Source: JBGPIK01 sp041484845 (GTDB lineage: Bacteria > Desulfobacterota > Binatia > UBA9968). Taken from it: 8,178 bases of DNA. Positions within the stretch are counted from its first letter, which is position 1. Each line of letters starts with the position of its first letter. This document shows positions 5,314-8,178 of the stretch, in pieces. Under the pieces are notes generated by a model, which did not search any database, was not told the DNA's origin, and saw nothing but the letters and a program-made list of their open reading frames with translations. The DNA lies in assembly GCA_041484845.1 (NCBI GenBank), contig JBGPIK010000314.1, forward strand, positions 1 through 8,178, in the 5' to 3' direction. Both the position numbers and the translations under genes were made by a program.

Positions 5314-5320
5314 GTTAGAC
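5314..5320 (+). other. Possible lone R' half-site (cassette boundary)
   Basis: GTTAGAC fits GTTRRRY and lies 39 bases after the stop codon of the membrane protein gene and 35 bases before the next start, where a cassette junction would be expected. No matching R'' or L''/L' pair is seen upstream. It may be the worn remains of an attC, a boundary produced by partial loss, or chance. Confidence 0.3.
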
Positions 5321-5354
5321 GGATAGCGATAGAACGCAACCAACACGTAACGCC

Positions 5355-5711
5355 ATGACCGGTTCAGCCAAGATCTTCCTATCGGGCGCTGCACTTGCTG
5401 TGCTTGTGGTCCTTGCGGGATTTGCGAACACACGTCGTCTCGAAACACGTTTCCTCGATCTCGAAGTGAATTGTGCCCGGGATCCGAAGATGGTGTGTGA
5501 AATCGATACCCTCATCGAGTTGGTCAAGGAGCATCCCCTCGGGGGTATTCAGGCAGAGCTGGTGGCCAAAAGAAACGCAGTCGTCGCATCAAAAGCATGG
5601 CCTCTCCCCATCGCTGTTGCGATTATCCTGCTTTCCGCAGTGCCGTGGATGTGGTACTTCTTTCTACGTCGAGTTCGGGAACTAAGGGATGCTGTCGCTG
5701 GCAAATCTTGA
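5355..5711 (+). CDS. Small membrane protein with two flanking helices (118 aa)
   Basis: The product has a hydrophobic helix at residues 6-24 and another at 82-103 (LPIAVAIILLSAVPWMWYFF), enclosing a soluble loop of about 57 residues with Cys40 and Cys48. The charged end RRVRELRDAV stays on the same side as the N-terminus, so the loop is probably periplasmic and the cysteines may pair. The C-terminal pattern of PWMWYFFLRRVRELR is one I associate with uncharacterised small membrane proteins of proteobacteria, including some near integron cassettes; the role is unknown. The ATG at 5355 has no strong ribosome binding site. It lies 40 bases before the HNH gene and probably shares its cassette, which ends at attC3. 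Confidence 0.7.
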   Translation: MTGSAKIFLSGAALAVLVVLAGFANTRRLETRFLDLEVNCARDPKMVCEIDTLIELVKEHPLGGIQAELVAKRNAVVASKAWPLPIAVAIILLSAVPWMWYFFLRRVRELRDAVAGKS

Positions 5712-5751
5712 TGTCCGCTGCTGAGCTAAGTTGGCCGTGACCTAATATCTG

Positions 5752-6438
5752 ATGAGCTGCGAATCGAGTTCGAAACGGCATTCAAAGATTTGCGTGTACT
5801 GCGCCAAGCAACCAGGAGTGACCGACGATCACGTGCCGCCGAAAAGCTTTTTTCCACAACCGAGGCCCTCAAATCTGATTACCGTTCCTGCCTGCAACAA
5901 GTGTAACTCGGGTGCAGCGAAGGACGAGGATTACTTTTTGGCAACCTTCATGTTCAGCGAGGCAGGAATTACTGGCGCTGGCAAGGATCTTTGGAGACAA
6001 CGACTACATCGAATGTTTCGTAAGAATTTAGGTCTCAGACGAAAAATTGCAAAGGAATTGTCCTACGGACCGGTGGTTACGCCGACCGGAATATACTTGG
6101 GCCGCCGGATGGCACTTCAATTTGACGAACGGCGGTTTGACCACGTGGTTCGAAAGATTGTCCGAGGTCTTTATTACTTTGAGTATGGCGAAGCCCTACC
6201 AGCCGAGACCGAATTGATGACGGTATTTTTAAGCACGAAAGCCAGATTTGAAACGGCCGTGGAATATGCTCACCAGCTCGGTTGGGGGAAGCGACAGTGG
6301 CCAGGTATTTTCGAGTACCGTTGCGGTCGCGTGCCGGACGCGCCTCAAGGGTCTGTGTGGCTCCTGAGATGCTACACCAATACGCATTTTTGGGCCGTAT
6401 CTGGATCAGATGAGGTAGTAAACGAGGATGGCAGCTAA
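5752..6438 (+). CDS. HNH endonuclease
   Basis: The 228-residue product starts with a classic zinc-supported HNH region: C14-V-Y-C17, the D25-D26-H27 motif in the context of DHVPPKSFF, and P-A-C48-N-K-C51-N52. The paired CxxC motifs would bind a structural zinc and His27 would be the general base for metal-dependent DNA cleavage. The rest of the protein has no known domain and probably recognises the target. All key residues are present, so the enzyme looks intact. The stop codon TAA lies inside R'' of attC3, so this is the last gene of its cassette. The small membrane protein gene 40 bases upstream may be a partner. No methyltransferase is nearby, which argues against a classical restriction system. 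HNH genes are frequent cassette cargo. Confidence 0.88.
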   Translation: MSCESSSKRHSKICVYCAKQPGVTDDHVPPKSFFPQPRPSNLITVPACNKCNSGAAKDEDYFLATFMFSEAGITGAGKDLWRQRLHRMFRKNLGLRRKIAKELSYGPVVTPTGIYLGRRMALQFDERRFDHVVRKIVRGLYYFEYGEALPAETELMTVFLSTKARFETAVEYAHQLGWGKRQWPGIFEYRCGRVPDAPQGSVWLLRCYTNTHFWAVSGSDEVVNEDGS

Positions 6439-6492
6439 CCAATCGCTTCAGACCGATCGCTGAAAACGCGCCGGCTGAGCGTCACGTTAGGA
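6433..6492 (+). other. attC recombination site 3 (integron cassette)
   Basis: R'' AGCTAAC (6433-6439) contains the HNH stop codon, and R' GTTAGGA (6486-6492) keeps the GTTAG core. L'' GCTTCAG (6445-6451) pairs with L' CTGAGC (6475-6480), leaving one extra T in L'', exactly the extrahelical-base arrangement of attC. Spacers are five bases on both sides. The centre pairs weakly (CCG near 6453 with CGG near 6473). The crossover lies between G6486 and T6487, and AGGAGAAAGG of the next cassette immediately provides its ribosome binding site. Confidence 0.82.
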
Positions 6493-6501
6493 GAAAGGTG
6501 A

Positions 6502-7126
6502 ATGAGCAACTCATTTATGGCCGCTATTCAGACCATCTTGACGATGAGCTCACTGATAATGGCTGGTTATACAATTCAACATTCATAATCAATCACCAGA
6601 TCAACCCAATAAGCTGATCACCTCTGGCGAGCCGATTCCGGCAACGGTAGGCCTTCGTCACGTGCCAGAAAAGGGGCAATCTACTTGTGGAGATACCTTC
6701 CAGAAATTCGTCGAATATCTGCGACAGAAGCACGTTTTTACAGAACTCTTGTATGAGTTGCGCCCGACAGACGCTCCAGACTTCGTTTTTGACGTGCAGT
6801 TCAACTGTGAGGTTGACGGGCACCCGATTCGGAATAACGTCATAGGTGCTTTGGAAGGACCCCTAGCCTTCACCCCTTTACCACTTCACAGTGCAGACTG
6901 GACAATCAATGCCATTGTTGACGTGTATCGAAGCGACCAGATAGTGAAGCACTACGAGGTTGTGAGTCATTTCGCCGCGAACTTTAGTTATTGGGCCGCC
7001 TTTCAACGGAGCAAGCAGCATGAGGCTTTCTAAAAAGCCGATGACTATACGTATCAGCAATTAGTAAGCCACTTTCGTGAAGATCGGACATTCTTCGGAA
7101 AACACGCTGCAAACCAGAGTCCATGA
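6502..7126 (+). pseudogene. Decayed lipoprotein cassette gene (frameshift and stop)
   Basis: A good ribosome binding site (AGGAGAAAGG) precedes the ATG at 6502, which opens 28 codons with a typical signal peptide (AAIQTILTMSSLIMAG). The residue expected to be the lipobox cysteine is Tyr23 (TAT, 6568-6570), one G-to-A change from TGT. The frame stops at 6586-6588, but the protein goes on in another frame, entered between 6560 and 6588: NQSPDQPNKLITSGEPIPAT and then about 125 residues to a TAA at 7031-7033. After that stop the same frame stays coding-like (DDYTYQQLVSHFREDRTFF) up to a TGA at 7124-7126. The body resembles proteobacterial lipoproteins with a beta-rich domain; the function is unknown. 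Two or three lesions make it non-functional unless recoded. Confidence 0.6.
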
Positions 7127-7220
7127 CCACTGTTCTGCGTTACGCGGGTCGATGTGACCACTTGATTTTCTGCGCGCCTGTGGGGGTGAAGGTCACTCTG
7201 GCGTTGAAGGTAGAAGTACC

Positions 7221-7285
7221 TCCTAACTGGCCGCTGCCAGGGGACGCTCACTTCGTTCACGCCCCTCAGCGGCATGACGTTACTC
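7221..7285 (+). other. attC recombination site 4, last of the array
   Basis: The R''-like TCCTAAC (7221-7227) and GTTACTC (7279-7285) flank a perfect inner pair, GCCGCTG (7230-7236) with CAGCGGC (7267-7273). The centre adds AGGGG (7239-7243) against CCCCT (7262-7266), with a loop around CTCACTTCGTTCA. The first R'' base is not a purine, and R' agrees with the consensus only at GTTA. That is expected if the DNA after the crossover is chromosomal rather than another cassette. There is no cassette gene or further attC to the right, so this is the likely array end. Confidence 0.65.
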
Positions 7286-7644
7286 CTCAAAAAGATCAGA
7301 CATCGATGACTTGTTTTTGGTGACCCGGCCGGTGGTTTCCCTTAGCTCCGCCGCTTCGGCTTCATAGGGATTCATACCGGTGGCCTCGTTCGACAGTTTG
7401 CAGCCCTCTTGCCTCCAGTGTGCTCGACTCCCCTGCCCATCTGCCGCGCCTTTTGCGTGTGCTTGTCATAGGCAAAATCGGGGATCTGGAGGCGCCAGTT
7501 TTTAAATTCGCGCCGGCGGTAGATCACGGCCTGCATGTCGTCCGCGAGGCGGGTTTTTTCCCCGGAGCACATGGCGACGAAGTGCTTGCGCGGCTGAAAG
7601 TGTCTTTGCTGTCCACCGTCTTTGCTTCCGTCGACAATTCTCAA
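7280..7644 (-). pseudogene. Degraded C-terminal fragment, possibly RarA/MgsA-like AAA+ ATPase
   Basis: From a TTG at 7644 the minus strand encodes MQAVIYRRREFKNWRLQIPD and then DFAYDKHTQKARQMGRGVEH. In that frame it stops at 7372, but a shift near the GTGTG at 7418-7422 gives a natural continuation (WRQEGCKLSNEATGMNPYEA and onwards to SDLFEE) ending in a TAA at 7282-7280. Removing two bases there fuses both parts cleanly. The pattern of Asp-x-His-Thr, Met-Gly-Arg and Glu-His reminds me of the C-terminal region of some AAA+ recombination ATPases, but weakly. Upstream, a GGAGG (7679-7675) precedes a GTG (7664) whose frame ends after seven codons, another sign of decay. Its stop codon lies on the attC4 crossover, so it belongs to the flanking chromosome. 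Confidence 0.5.
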
Positions 7645-7721
7645 CTCCCGGTCAGCAGCACCACTCGAGCGTCACCTCCAATTAACCGTAGCTTCAAAAT
7701 CTGTTTCGCATTCTTAAGTAC

Positions 7722-7750
7722 TTGTCAGGAAGGTATTTCTCACATAAGAT
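7722..7750 (+). promoter_or_regulatory. Sigma-70 promoter of the SRPBCC/CoxG-like gene
   Basis: TTGTCA (7722-7727) and TAAGAT (7745-7750) are spaced by 17 bases, five of six consensus matches in the first and four of six in the second. Transcription would start near 7757, some 20 bases before the ATG at 7777, with GGAG (7763-7766) between. Confidence 0.6.
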
Positions 7751-7776
7751 CGCGCCTGGTTTGGAGACGACAAAAA

Positions 7777-8178
7777 ATGATTTTTTACGGCAGGATCGAT
7801 TTGGACGTCGCGGCCGATAAGGCTTGGGATTTTCTAATCGACATCAATAAATTTTCTGCCTGCCTCCCTGGAATCGATGAGATTAAACAAGTCGATGACA
7901 AGACTTTTGACGGCGTAATCTCGGCGACGGTGGGGCCGATTTCAGGGAAATTCTCATTTCGCTCGACGATCGTCGAGAGCCGCCCGCCGGAACAGATGGT
8001 GGTGCGGACGGAAGGGACTGATTCGGTCACAAAAAGTACGGTCAATGCCGACATGACGATGGATCTGCATCGAGTCTCGGATTACAAGACCGCAATGAAT
8101 TACCGGGCGGACGTCAAAATCAAAGGGCGTCTCGCGATTCTGGGGGATATGGTTTTACGCGCCACGGCGACGCTGATC
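7777..8178 (+). CDS. SRPBCC-family protein of CoxG type (3' end off the window)
   Basis: The first 134 residues match the CoxG (carbon monoxide dehydrogenase subunit G) branch of the SRPBCC/START-like fold: a first strand with KAWDFLIDINKFSACLPGID (residues 15-34), the following DEIKQVDDKTFDGVIS, the signature VGPISGKF (52-59), then STIVESRPPEQ and the helical grip around KGRLAILGDMV. In CO-oxidising bacteria CoxG is linked to membrane recruitment of the dehydrogenase, but most single copies elsewhere have unknown ligands, and no cox genes are visible. The ATG at 7777 has GGAG ten bases upstream and its own promoter. It is outside the cassette array and shows normal coding with no lesions. 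The C-terminus lies beyond the window. Confidence 0.85.
   Translation, partial: MIFYGRIDLDVAADKAWDFLIDINKFSACLPGIDEIKQVDDKTFDGVISATVGPISGKFSFRSTIVESRPPEQMVVRTEGTDSVTKSTVNADMTMDLHRVSDYKTAMNYRADVKIKGRLAILGDMVLRATATLI

Noticed and set aside
6498..6617. Alternative 39-codon frame from a GTG at 6498, close to the attC3 ribosome binding site
   Set aside because: The spacing is short and the product lacks any feature, while the ATG frame at 6502 begins a clear signal peptide.
7083..7096. ATCGGACATTCTTC, a 14-base match to repeat R2, as a third repeat copy
   Set aside because: The match does not continue on either side, and the bases lie in the coding-like tail of the decayed lipoprotein gene; probably chance.
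7785..8054. Minus-strand frame of 89 residues
   Set aside because: It is antisense to the well-matched CoxG/SRPBCC gene.

Overview
The window looks like the distal (integrase-far) part of a chromosomal integron cassette array in a Gram-negative bacterium, probably a gamma- or betaproteobacterium, with the flanking chromosome at the right end. The support is four attC-type recombination sites. Each has an outer R''/R' pair, an inner L''/L' pair and a dyad centre, and they lie at 316-379, 1379-1440, 6433-6492 and 7221-7285. All point the same way, and each follows directly on a plus-strand gene. No integrase, attI site or cassette promoter is present, so the array head would lie to the left. 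The Gram-negative call rests on several type II signal peptides (lipoboxes). No rRNA, tRNA, CRISPR array or insertion sequence was seen.

Layout, left to right. (1) The end of a cassette gene of unknown function (1-294), then attC1. (2) A one-gene cassette (394-1362) for a secreted or anchored protein with an EF-hand-like Asp loop, then attC2, whose last bases depart from consensus. (3) A block of about 3.9 kb (1435 to about 5314) with no recognisable attC. It holds a 48-residue membrane protein (1582-1728), two tandem paralogous lipoproteins (1893-2336, 2432-2872), a 118-120 bp repeat flanking that pair whose right copy carries a truncated second end of the small membrane protein gene, and a third, larger lipoprotein (3052-3819). 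On the minus strand it also holds a two-gene unit: a small basic protein (4155-4361) and a frameshifted XRE-family HTH regulator (3782-4068), separated by a cluster of TTGAAC repeats. A three-helix membrane protein (4676-5275) closes the block. (4) A likely two-gene cassette (from about 5315) with a small two-helix membrane protein and an HNH endonuclease, ending in attC3. (5) A cassette with a decayed lipoprotein gene (6502-7126), ending in attC4. (6) Non-cassette DNA: a degraded minus-strand gene (7280-7644), whose stop codon lies on the attC4 crossover point, and the start of a CoxG/SRPBCC-type gene (7777 to the edge) with a good promoter.

Most genes here belong to no named family I can identify, which is normal for cassette DNA. 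They look like independent cargo rather than one pathway, with many exported proteins. The best candidate for a functional system is the cassette pairing a membrane protein with an HNH nuclease; integron cassettes are known to include phage-defence genes, but no such activity can be shown from this sequence. The notable structural features are the junction of attC4 with a chromosomal stop codon, the duplicated lipoprotein locus, and the small-protein/XRE unit with its repeat-filled spacer.
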